Below are positions 1 to 4,859 of a DNA stretch of 5,696 nucleotides, one piece after another. The notes under the pieces were generated by a model. That model had not been told where the DNA came from. It ran no database searches and saw only the letters and a list, made by a program, of their open reading frames with translations. The translations under genes and the position numbers were made by a program. The stretch is from positions 1 to 5,696 of the forward strand of contig CAMUNJ010000052.1 in NCBI GenBank assembly GCA_947090235.1, in the 5' to 3' direction. Source of the DNA: an uncultured Bacillota bacterium. GTDB lineage: Bacteria > Bacillota > Clostridia > Christensenellales > UBA1242. How positions within the stretch are numbered: the first letter of the stretch is position 1; every line of letters starts with the position of its first letter.

Positions 1-318
1 AAAGTTCTTCATGCCTTCTCTTACAATAGCCTGAGCAAGTACACAAGCAGTTGTAGTTCCGTCTCCTGCCACATCGTTGGTCTTTACGCTAACTTCTTTG
101 ATTAGTTCTGCACCCATATTTTCGCATGGATCGTTAAGTTGAATTTCTTTAGCAATGGTCACTCCGTCGTTTGTGATTAGTGGGCTTGCAAATTTACGAC
201 CTAAAATAACATTTCTTCCTTTTGGGCCAAGAGTTATCTTAACAGTATCAGCAAGAGTATTCACACCCTTTTCTAAAGCCTTTCTTGCTTCAATGCCTTC
301 CAAAATTTTCTTTGACAT
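1..318 (-). CDS. groEL: Chaperonin GroEL, N-terminal part (cut by window edge)
   Basis: This encodes the first 106 residues of the 60-kDa chaperonin, which forms a double ring and folds client proteins in an ATP-driven cycle with GroES. The rest of the usual ~540 residues lies beyond base 1. The piece is the start of the equatorial ATPase domain. It shows the phosphate-binding stretch TLGPKGRN (residues 29-36), DGVTIAKEI (51-59) and GDGTTTA (85-91). D51 and D86 correspond to the catalytic Asp52 and Asp87 of E. coli GroEL. The ATG at 318 is chosen because AGGAGG sits 4 nt upstream and overlaps the groES stop codon. The gene follows groES with an 8-nt gap and is surely in its operon. One small variation is Cys92, where E. 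coli has Thr, just after the ATPase motif. Confidence 0.98.
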   Translation of the reverse strand, partial: MSKKILEGIEARKALEKGVNTLADTVKITLGPKGRNVILGRKFASPLITNDGVTIAKEIQLNDPCENMGAELIKEVSVKTNDVAGDGTTTACVLAQAIVREGMKNF

Positions 319-322
319 AAAA

Positions 323-328
323 CCTCCT
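323..328 (-). promoter_or_regulatory. groEL ribosome binding site overlapping the groES stop
   Basis: AGGAGG on the minus strand shares two bases with the TAG stop of groES (329-327) and lies 4 nt before the groEL ATG. This arrangement suggests translational coupling between the two chaperonin subunits. Confidence 0.9.
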
Positions 329-611
329 AGTTAAGTACAGCCAAGATATCGGCTTGTCTAACAATAATATATTTTTTTTCATCAATAACAACTTCGCTTC
401 CTGAGTATTTAGAGAAAATAACTTTGTCTCCAACTTTAATCCTCATCCCAACATCTTTACCTTCAAAAGTAGAGCCATCGCCAATAGCAACAACTTCTGC
501 TTCTTGAGATTGATTTTGAGCAACTGTTGGCAAAATAATGCCAGATTTAGTTTCGCTCTCCGCTTCCTTAGGTAATAATACAACACGGTCAAAAATAGGT
601 CTAATCTTCAT
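327..611 (-). CDS. groES: Co-chaperonin GroES
   Basis: This encodes the 94-residue heptameric lid that caps the GroEL ring in the cytoplasm. The N-terminus MKIRPIFDRVVL matches the family. A mobile loop follows at about residues 16-33, with the GroEL-contacting tripeptide IIL at 25-27; the residue before G24 is Ser where E. coli has Gly. The roof hairpin region is about 46-58, KVGDKVIF (59-66) forms the core, and the C-terminus is QADILAVLN. The start is ATG 611, preceded by AAGGAGG with 5 nt spacing. The frame is open to a TTG at 656, but that extension would run into the promoter and lacks the family N-terminus, so it is rejected. The gene is first in the groES-groEL operon. The length is normal for the family. 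Confidence 0.98.
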   Translation of the reverse strand: MKIRPIFDRVVLLPKEAESETKSGIILPTVAQNQSQEAEVVAIGDGSTFEGKDVGMRIKVGDKVIFSKYSGSEVVIDEKKYIIVRQADILAVLN

Positions 612-616
612 AAATT

Positions 617-623
617 CCTCCTT
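617..623 (-). promoter_or_regulatory. groES ribosome binding site
   Basis: AAGGAGG on the minus strand lies 5 nt upstream of ATG 611. It decides the groES start in favour of the 94-residue protein. Confidence 0.9.
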
Positions 624-636
624 AATTTCAATTATA

Positions 637-665
637 AGTATATTCTTTTGAAACAAAAATGTAAA
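637..665 (-). promoter_or_regulatory. σA-type promoter of groES-groEL
   Basis: On the minus strand, TTTACA (665-660) and TATACT (642-637) are separated by exactly 17 nt. Each matches the σA consensus at five of six positions. A second TATAAT follows directly (636-631) but has no good -35 box. Transcription would start near 630, giving a leader of about 20 nt that holds only the ribosome binding site. No CIRCE operator (TTAGCACTC-N9-GAGTGCTAA) overlaps it. Confidence 0.8.
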
Positions 666-671
666 GCAAGT

Positions 672-689
672 TGAGTAAGATTTTACTCA
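672..689. repeat. Inverted repeat TGAGTAA-N4-TTACTCA upstream of the groES promoter
   Basis: This is a perfect 7-bp inverted repeat with a 4-nt centre (GATT). It ends 6 nt upstream of the groES -35 box and overlaps the start of the 24-nt element at 685-708. It could be an operator for a dimeric regulator acting on groES or on the divergent gene. It is not a terminator, since no T-run follows in either direction, and it does not match CIRCE. The symmetry is visible in the sequence; the function is inferred. Confidence 0.5.
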
Positions 690-708
690 TACATTGCCAG
701 TTTTTGTC
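685..708 (+). promoter_or_regulatory. 24-nt conserved element, copy 1
   Basis: This segment reads ACTCATA, two variable bases, TTGCCAGT, one variable base, then TTTGTC. It matches 3946-3969 at 21 of 24 positions. It lies 73 nt upstream of groES on one side and 25 nt upstream of the SPOR-like gene on the other. Two helically phased 10-nt units are visible (CATTGCCAGT, then TTTTGTCATA), both loosely like Spo0A boxes. It overlaps the σE-like promoter. Confidence 0.55.
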
Positions 709-715
709 ATACAAT
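687..715 (+). promoter_or_regulatory. σE-like sporulation promoter of the SPOR-like gene
   Basis: TCATACA (687-693) and CATACAAT (708-715) are 14 nt apart. The -10 box fits the mother-cell σE consensus CATACANT of Bacillus perfectly, and the -35 box fits TCATATT at five of seven positions. Transcription would start near 722 and leave a leader of about 12 nt before ATG 734. No convincing σA promoter was found for this gene: TACAAT (710-715) has only a TTGCCA 10 nt upstream, which is too close. Confidence 0.5.
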
Positions 716-733
716 AATGTAAACAAACAATAT

Positions 734-1516
734 ATGAAAAATCAAGAGTTACTGCCAAAAAACAAACAAAAACTAAAAAAAGTGCTTATTATCTTCACTT
801 TTACCTTTGTGTTTGCAATTTGTTTGGGTTTTGCACAGGTTATTTCTTATTTAATTATTCCAACAAGTACACAAGTTTCTCAAGGTCTTGCAACACCTTC
901 ATTCAAACTATATATGATTTCTCTTGCAAAAAGCCAACTCGAAAACTCTGCTGCTTCGCTTGCTGGTGATTATCAAAAACTAGGAGCGGGAGGCTATGTA
1001 TGGAAATATAATGGCTATTATCATGTGATAGCCTCTTGTTATGAAAAAGAAAATGATGCCACACTTGTACAAAATAATATTAAAATAAATCATAATCTAG
1101 AAAGCGAAATATTTACAGTTGATTTTAATACCCTTTCGCTATCTGGCGACTATGATAGTGATGGCAAGAAAGTTTTAATAAAAGCCTTGAAAAGTTTTTA
1201 TTCTGCATATCAAGAACTATTTGATATCGCCATCAGCCTAGATACAAGCGTATATAACGAAATTTCTGCAAGACTCGCAATAAATAATGTTTATTCTTCA
1301 GTCAATTCCACTTTAACAGATTTTAACACCTTATATAAAGATAGCCAAATACAGACACTTTCACTTTTAGGTAGACATCTTGATAAGGCTGTAAATATTT
1401 TAGAAAATTTGTGTGCAGTTAAACTCGAAAATCCAAATCAAACATATTCGTCTATTATAAAATATAGATATACACAACTTCTATCAACCTATTACGATTT
1501 TCTCAATAGTTTCTAA
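734..1516 (+). CDS. Membrane-anchored SPOR-like protein, possibly sporulation-related
   Basis: This 260-residue protein is not assigned to a named family. It has a short Lys-rich cytoplasmic N-terminus and one membrane helix (about 17-42), with the rest probably outside the membrane. Residues about 58-118 follow the β-α-β-β-α order of a SPOR domain: KLYMISLAK, a helix with NSAASL, GGYVW, YYHVIASCY, then ENDATLVQNNI. SPOR domains bind glycan strands stripped of peptides. The rest (about 140-260) looks helical with many Tyr and Leu and no known motif. The frame is open back to a TTG at 671, but that start would lie in the inverted repeat and promoter, so ATG 734 is preferred even though no Shine-Dalgarno site precedes it. 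The gene stands alone, divergent from groES, with a σE-like promoter and its own terminator. The SPOR match is by pattern only. Confidence 0.75.
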   Translation: MKNQELLPKNKQKLKKVLIIFTFTFVFAICLGFAQVISYLIIPTSTQVSQGLATPSFKLYMISLAKSQLENSAASLAGDYQKLGAGGYVWKYNGYYHVIASCYEKENDATLVQNNIKINHNLESEIFTVDFNTLSLSGDYDSDGKKVLIKALKSFYSAYQELFDIAISLDTSVYNEISARLAINNVYSSVNSTLTDFNTLYKDSQIQTLSLLGRHLDKAVNILENLCAVKLENPNQTYSSIIKYRYTQLLSTYYDFLNSF

Positions 1517-1539
1517 ACAGACTTTAAGTCTGTTTTTTT
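1515..1539 (+). terminator. Intrinsic terminator of the SPOR-like gene
   Basis: The near-perfect hairpin ACAGACTT-T-AAGTCTGT is followed by seven T residues (1533-1539). It begins on the stop codon of the plus-strand gene. Confidence 0.9.
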
Positions 1540-1542
1540 AAT

Positions 1543-1567
1543 AAAAATAAGTGCATAAGCACTTATT
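1543..1567 (-). terminator. Intrinsic terminator of the unknown minus-strand gene
   Basis: Read on the minus strand, AATAAGTGC-TTAT-GCACTTATT forms a 9-bp stem with a 4-nt loop, followed by TTTA-rich sequence. The TAA stop codon of the gene (1565-1563) lies inside the first arm. It sits back to back with the plus-strand terminator, so the two convergent units are separated within about 50 nt. Confidence 0.8.
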
Positions 1568-2315
1568 CTTGTTCACCTATATAATTTATTGGCAATTCTT
1601 GCTTTCCAAAACAATTTATTTTTAATTGCTCTTGCTTGCATAAATATTCTTGCTTCAATTGCTCATATTCCTCTAAAGTATAATTAGAATTTGCATAGGA
1701 AACCAATCTGTTTTCAAAAAACTCCACAGGGTCTTGTGATCTAAATATTTTTTTAACAGCATCCATTTCAAAACAAAGATTCTTTTCGTCAAATGGTTGT
1801 TCAAGCCTTTTTGCTTCATCCAAATAATTACCTATTCTGCGAGAAATTTCTTCTTCTGTTAATGCTTTGCGAAATAATGCATTTCCTCTAATAAATTCAA
1901 AAGGAATATCGTCAAGAGTTATTTGTCTATTCATATATTGATAAAATAAAACTCCTGCCTTAGATGGAGTTGAAGTAAATTCTCCAAACATACTCAAATA
2001 ATAAAGTTCTGGGCTGTCATTAAATATTCTAACAACTGCAAAAGGACAATAACTATCTATTACTGGTATATTATTTTTATCTGTTTTTAAAAAGCCATAA
2101 ACATTTATTGTGTCGCATTCAGAAAAAATCAATCTAGAATCATCACCAGCAAAACCAACAACTTCTTCAACTCCGTTTTCTAAAAGAAATTTTGGCTTAT
2201 TATAACTATCTTTGCCTGTTTGAAAATTTATTTTCTTTGAATTTTTAATTTGTACTTGTTCATAAGGCTTAAAATTTACTTTTGGCATTTTTCCATCTGT
2301 AAAACAAATTTTCAT
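1563..2315 (-). CDS. Hypothetical protein of unknown function
   Basis: This 250-residue protein belongs to no family I recognise. It has no signal peptide and no membrane helix, so it is probably cytoplasmic. The N-terminal half is mixed and β-like, including VVGFAGDDS (52-60), NVYGFLKTD (71-79) and CPFAVVRIF (90-98). The second half is helical and charged (about 154-230). The end carries a degenerate repeat built on KQEL-IN-G: KQEQLKINCFG, KQELPINYIG, EQE. ATG 2315 is preferred because GGAGG lies 5 nt upstream. The frame extends to a TTG at 2366, but that codon is part of the -35 box. It is a single-gene unit with a consensus promoter and its own terminator, downstream of the ssb-like unit and shielded from it by a terminator. 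Strong constitutive transcription is inferred. Confidence 0.85.
   Translation of the reverse strand: MKICFTDGKMPKVNFKPYEQVQIKNSKKINFQTGKDSYNKPKFLLENGVEEVVGFAGDDSRLIFSECDTINVYGFLKTDKNNIPVIDSYCPFAVVRIFNDSPELYYLSMFGEFTSTPSKAGVLFYQYMNRQITLDDIPFEFIRGNALFRKALTEEEISRRIGNYLDEAKRLEQPFDEKNLCFEMDAVKKIFRSQDPVEFFENRLVSYANSNYTLEEYEQLKQEYLCKQEQLKINCFGKQELPINYIGEQE
1593..1666. repeat. Short degenerate direct repeats at the 3' end of the unknown gene
   Basis: On the plus strand the units ATTCTTGCTT, ATTGCTCTTGCTT and ATTCTTGCTTCAATTGCTC recur at irregular spacing. They encode the Lys-Gln-Glu-rich C-terminal repeat of the unknown protein and look like a decayed tandem duplication. Confidence 0.4.
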
Positions 2316-2320
2316 TACTT

Positions 2321-2325
2321 CCTCC
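2321..2325 (-). promoter_or_regulatory. Ribosome binding site fixing the start of the unknown gene
   Basis: GGAGG on the minus strand stands 5 nt before ATG 2315 and supports that start over the upstream TTG at 2366. Confidence 0.85.
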
Positions 2326-2337
2326 AAATATAGATTT

Positions 2338-2366
2338 ATTATATTCCATAATAATCCATTTGTCAA
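2338..2366 (-). promoter_or_regulatory. Perfect consensus σA promoter
   Basis: On the minus strand, TTGACA (2366-2361) and TATAAT (2343-2338) are separated by exactly 17 nt, so both hexamers match the σA consensus fully. Transcription would start near 2331, leaving a leader of about 16 nt that holds the ribosome binding site of the unknown gene. No operator-like symmetry is visible around it. Confidence 0.92.
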
Positions 2367-2376
2367 TACTCATAAC

Positions 2377-2402
2377 AAAAAAACATGCTTAAAGCATGTT
2401 TT
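2377..2402 (-). terminator. Intrinsic terminator of the pdaB-ssb unit
   Basis: On the minus strand AACATGCTT-T-AAGCATGTT, extended by two further A-T pairs, is followed by seven T residues (2383-2377). It lies just after the stop of the ssb-like gene and just upstream of the next promoter. Confidence 0.9.
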
Positions 2403-2403
2403 A

Positions 2404-3096
2404 TTAACATCCAACTTGTGCTTCTTCTTGATTATAAGAAGATGTTTGATTTGAATTTTCAATAACAGCAATAGATTTACAAGAAACTTCATATGCAACA
2501 TGTTCTTCCTCTCCATTTTCTGTTGCCTTTTTATATGGTCTTGATTGAATTCTGCCTTCAATTTCAACGCTAGTGCCAACATTCCATTGCTTAGCAAAGA
2601 AGGCATTACGCCCCCAAGCAAGACAAGGGATATAATCAGAACGATTATAAACAGGTCTGTTTACAGCAAGTAAAATATCACAAATTTGACGACCAAATGG
2701 AGTTTCTCTAAAAACTGGAGGTTTACAAATAAAACCTTTGAGTATAAGTTTATTTGATTCTTCTATTCCAAGAGTAGCCTTTTCGTTTTCATCAATAAAA
2801 TTTTTAGCAAAGAAATATAAAATAAGCCTACTTTTGTTTTCTACAAGTTTATTAAAACTTCTAAATTCACCATTAACGGCAATCTCTTTTCCCTCAGCAA
2901 TATCGTCTAAACTATTTAGCATTCTTTCACCAAAAGATACTGGAATTATGTCGCTATTATTAGAAAGTCTTTTTACCTCCAACATAACCTCATAAAAGTT
3001 TTCATTGTATGCCTCATGTGTCTTTATAGGTTGACTTACAATTTTGCCAAATAGTTGCCCCAAATTTGAATTTATACTTTGTTCATTAATGTTCAT
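2404..3096 (-). CDS. Tandem OB-fold single-stranded DNA-binding protein, clostridial type
   Basis: This 230-residue protein appears to hold two OB folds. The first spans about 11-103 (GKIVSQPIKTHEAYNENFYE, then GKEIAVNGEFRSFN and LILYFFAKN). The second spans about 114-213 (LILKGFICKPPVFRETPFGR, ILLAVNRPVYNRSDYIPCLA, WGRNAFFA, VEIEGRIQSRPY, AYEVS). The second matches the SSB/PriB pattern well; the first is more diverged. I recall such double-domain proteins of about 220 residues as common in Clostridia. The tail ends in QVGC and lacks the acidic DIPF-type tip by which classical SSB recruits partners, so it is probably not the main replication SSB. Start ATG 3096 has AAGGAGA 11 nt upstream. It follows pdaB by 19 nt with no terminator between, so cotranscription is likely. 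It ends in an intrinsic terminator. Confidence 0.85.
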   Translation of the reverse strand: MNINEQSINSNLGQLFGKIVSQPIKTHEAYNENFYEVMLEVKRLSNNSDIIPVSFGERMLNSLDDIAEGKEIAVNGEFRSFNKLVENKSRLILYFFAKNFIDENEKATLGIEESNKLILKGFICKPPVFRETPFGRQICDILLAVNRPVYNRSDYIPCLAWGRNAFFAKQWNVGTSVEIEGRIQSRPYKKATENGEEEHVAYEVSCKSIAVIENSNQTSSYNQEEAQVGC

Positions 3097-3115
3097 TTAA
3101 AAATCTTTCTCCTTT

Positions 3116-3880
3116 TTATTTTTTGATTTGTTTTCCTGCGTTGTCGATAACATAATTATCTTTATAAATTAATTCCCCAATAGGCACTACTTTATACCCT
3201 CTTCCCTTCAAACTTTCAAGCACAAGACGGGTTGATTGAACAACATTGTCGGCATTATTATGCATAAGAATAATTGAGCCTTCGCTTAGGTTATTCATAA
3301 CTCTAGAATTAACATCAGGAGCAGATAATCCCTTCCAATCAAGTGAATCAATATTCCATTGAATAGTTTTGAGTCCAAGCCCACTAGCAACAGATATAAC
3401 TGTGTTGTTATATGATCCAAATGGAGCCCTAAACAATTCCACATTGTCGCCAGTTATTGTAGTAATTTTGTTGATAGAATCTTCTAATTCTTGCTTGATT
3501 GTATCTGCATTTTTCTTTGCAAGATCTGGGTGACTATCTGTGTGAGTTCCTATTTCCATTCCAGCCTCTTTAATCGCCTTAACTTTGTCAGGAAATTTGT
3601 CTACCCAAAATCCAACAAGAAAGAAAGTTGCCTCAACATCATACTCTTTGAGTACTGCTAAAATATCCTCAGTCTTGTCTGCTCCCCAAGCAGCATCGTA
3701 AGAGAGAGCAACAACTTTTTCCTCCGTCTCAACATTATAAATAGGAACTAACCTAGAAGCATGCCCAAAAAAGACCTCAGCACAAGTGCCTCCATAAAAA
3801 GAAACAGTTAATAGAGTTATAACAACAGCCATAGCAATAAGGATTTTAATAGTCCTTGATTTGATAACGCAAAAATGCAT
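3116..3880 (-). CDS. pdaB: PdaB-like polysaccharide deacetylase (NodB domain)
   Basis: This 254-residue protein is anchored or exported by an N-terminal hydrophobic segment (about 11-30) and carries a carbohydrate-esterase-4 (NodB) domain at about 52-240. Motifs seen are SYDAAWG (60-66, catalytic base D62), HTDSH (113-117, metal ligands H113 and H117), RAPFG (151-155), DSLDW (178-182) and LMH (205-207). The second Asp of the usual TFDD metal site is Ala63. To my knowledge PdaB-type sporulation deacetylases also deviate here with a D-x-x-W-G form, which favours this subfamily over vegetative peptidoglycan deacetylases. B. subtilis PdaB is needed for maintaining the spore cortex. Start ATG 3880 has TGAGG 5 nt upstream. 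It is first in a likely unit with the ssb-like gene. The assignment to PdaB rather than another deacetylase is moderately sure. Confidence 0.85.
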   Translation of the reverse strand: MHFCVIKSRTIKILIAMAVVITLLTVSFYGGTCAEVFFGHASRLVPIYNVETEEKVVALSYDAAWGADKTEDILAVLKEYDVEATFFLVGFWVDKFPDKVKAIKEAGMEIGTHTDSHPDLAKKNADTIKQELEDSINKITTITGDNVELFRAPFGSYNNTVISVASGLGLKTIQWNIDSLDWKGLSAPDVNSRVMNNLSEGSIILMHNNADNVVQSTRLVLESLKGRGYKVVPIGELIYKDNYVIDNAGKQIKK

Positions 3881-3896
3881 ACAAACCTCACTTTTA

Positions 3897-3926
3897 AATA
3901 TAAATTAAAACGAAGTTAAATAGCAA
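3897..3926 (-). promoter_or_regulatory. Weak candidate promoter of pdaB
   Basis: On the minus strand, TTGCTA (3926-3921) and TATATT (3902-3897) are 18 nt apart. The -10 box is good, the -35 box matches four of six. The start of transcription would fall almost on the Shine-Dalgarno site, leaving a very short leader, so this call is uncertain. No clear σE, σG or σK promoter was found in the same orientation. Confidence 0.3.
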
Positions 3927-3945
3927 GTAGGAAAATCATGAAAAA

Positions 3946-3975
3946 ACTCATAATTTGCCAGTATTTGTCGAATAA
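3946..3975 (+). promoter_or_regulatory. 24-nt conserved element, copy 2, with a Spo0A-type box
   Basis: Positions 3946-3969 match copy 1 (685-708) at 21 of 24 bases in the same orientation. Here the end continues into TTTGTCGAATAA, so TTTGTCGAA (3964-3972) is a perfect Spo0A-type box. Two 10-nt units, ATTTGCCAGT and ATTTGTCGAA, stand in direct tandem with helical spacing. The element lies 65 nt upstream of pdaB, close to the 73 nt between copy 1 and groES. No plus-strand gene follows it. Function is inferred. Confidence 0.5.
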
Positions 3976-4042
3976 CTTACGCCTAAAATATAAATACTCA
4001 TGATCGTAAAATTTATGACTAAAAACTAAAAATAAGTTTGAT

Positions 4043-4100
4043 AAAAAAACAATATGTTTATATTTAGTTTTCTATATAAAAACTAAAAAACATATTGTTT
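4043..4100 (-). terminator. Long-stem intrinsic terminator of the YwaF-PAP2 operon
   Basis: Bases 4047-4059 pair with 4088-4100 (13 bp), and 4063-4071 pair with 4079-4087 (9 bp), with a 3-nt bulge (4060-4062) and a 7-nt loop. On the minus strand the hairpin ends in seven T residues (4049-4043). It lies 22 nt after the PAP2 gene stop. At 22 bp it is much longer than the other terminators here, but it is nearly all A-T pairs. Confidence 0.8.
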
Positions 4101-4121
4101 AAATCTTAATTTAAAAAATAA

Positions 4122-4859
4122 TTATTCCTTTTGTTTTTCTATTTCTTTGTGAAATATTTTGTTTTCAACTTTATTCACAAATCTTTCTAATTTAGCACCT
4201 AAATTAAACTTATTACAGATAAAGAATGTAAATTCCGCTAAAAAGACTGCCGAAATTAAATCTACAATATAATGTTGTTTTGTAAATTGAGTTGCAAGCA
4301 ATATTAGTATATCCATTATAAGTATCCAAACACGATTTACAAAATGTATATTTTTTTGATTTCTAACGCCAATATAACAAAAAGCACTCAAAAGACAATG
4401 TATGCTTGGAAAGCATCCAAATGGCACATATCCACCATCAAACATATAAAAGTTTCCAATCCAATTATCTATTAGATTATCGCTTGCAAGCATTTCATCA
4501 ATAGGTCTAGAAATTGTTGTTGGCATAAAACAATAAATTATGCCAGTTATAAAAAAACTTATCATAACCGCAATAAACCAATTGCAAAATCTCTTTTTGT
4601 TTTTAGCAGCAATAATTGGAGCAATAAACCAATAAGGATAAGCAAGAAGATATGGAATAAAAAATATTTTGAGTAGTGGCACTTTATCATCAAAACCATG
4701 AATAGTAAAATCAAAAACTTTAAAGTTGACGGCCACATATCTTGTTAGCCAATAAACAATGCAATCAACTAGAAAAATAATAATTGTCAAAATAACTGCA
4801 TATCCATAACGAGCAAGCCATGACTTGAAATTTTCTTTAATAGAATTTTTATTTTCCAA
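4122..4859 (-). CDS. PAP2-type membrane phosphatase (inositol-phosphorylceramide-synthase-like)
   Basis: This 245-residue integral membrane protein has about six hydrophobic segments (about 19-42, 66-85, 93-112, 155-165, 175-192, 198-216). PAP2 motifs are visible: PTTISRP (113-119), FPSIHC (150-155, H154) and KQHYIVD (194-200, H196 and D200), which supply the two His and the Asp of the PAP2 active site. The form FPSIHC with HYIVD resembles the PAP2_3 group, which includes inositol phosphorylceramide synthases. The substrate is unknown but is probably a lipid phosphate or phospholipid head group. The start is the TTG at 4859: GGGAGGG lies 5 nt upstream, and the next in-frame Met is deep inside the protein. 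It overlaps the upstream gene by 11 nt, which suggests coupled translation. The C-terminal tail is highly charged. Confidence 0.88.
   Translation of the reverse strand: MENKNSIKENFKSWLARYGYAVILTIIIFLVDCIVYWLTRYVAVNFKVFDFTIHGFDDKVPLLKIFFIPYLLAYPYWFIAPIIAAKNKKRFCNWFIAVMISFFITGIIYCFMPTTISRPIDEMLASDNLIDNWIGNFYMFDGGYVPFGCFPSIHCLLSAFCYIGVRNQKNIHFVNRVWILIMDILILLATQFTKQHYIVDLISAVFLAEFTFFICNKFNLGAKLERFVNKVENKIFHKEIEKQKE

Noticed and set aside
612..656. Longer groES starting at TTG 656
   Set aside because: It would extend through the -10 region, lacks the family N-terminus, and ATG 611 has a strong ribosome binding site.
694..715. TTGCCA and TACAAT as a σA promoter
   Set aside because: The boxes are only 10 nt apart, too close for σA.
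671..733. TTG start at 671 for the SPOR-like gene
   Set aside because: It lies within the inverted repeat and upstream of the σE-like promoter, with no ribosome binding site. ATG 734 gives a normal anchor-type N-terminus.
1549..1564. AAGTGC-N4-GCACTT as a CIRCE-like operator
   Set aside because: The spacing is 4 instead of 9, the core differs, and it sits at the end of two convergent genes where a terminator explains it.
2316..2366. TTG start at 2366 for the unknown gene
   Set aside because: The TTG is part of the TTGACA -35 box; ATG 2315 has GGAGG at proper spacing.
2370..2621. 83-residue minus-strand open frame
   Set aside because: It overlaps the ssb-like gene in another frame, is Lys/Leu-rich low-complexity sequence and matches no family.
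2738..2995. 85-residue plus-strand open frame
   Set aside because: It is the antisense shadow of the first OB fold of the ssb-like gene; its Ser/Leu/Phe-rich composition is typical of such shadows.
4000..4029. Tiny 9-codon plus-strand frame after copy 2 of the 24-nt element
   Set aside because: It has no ribosome binding site and no recognisable product; nothing supports translation.
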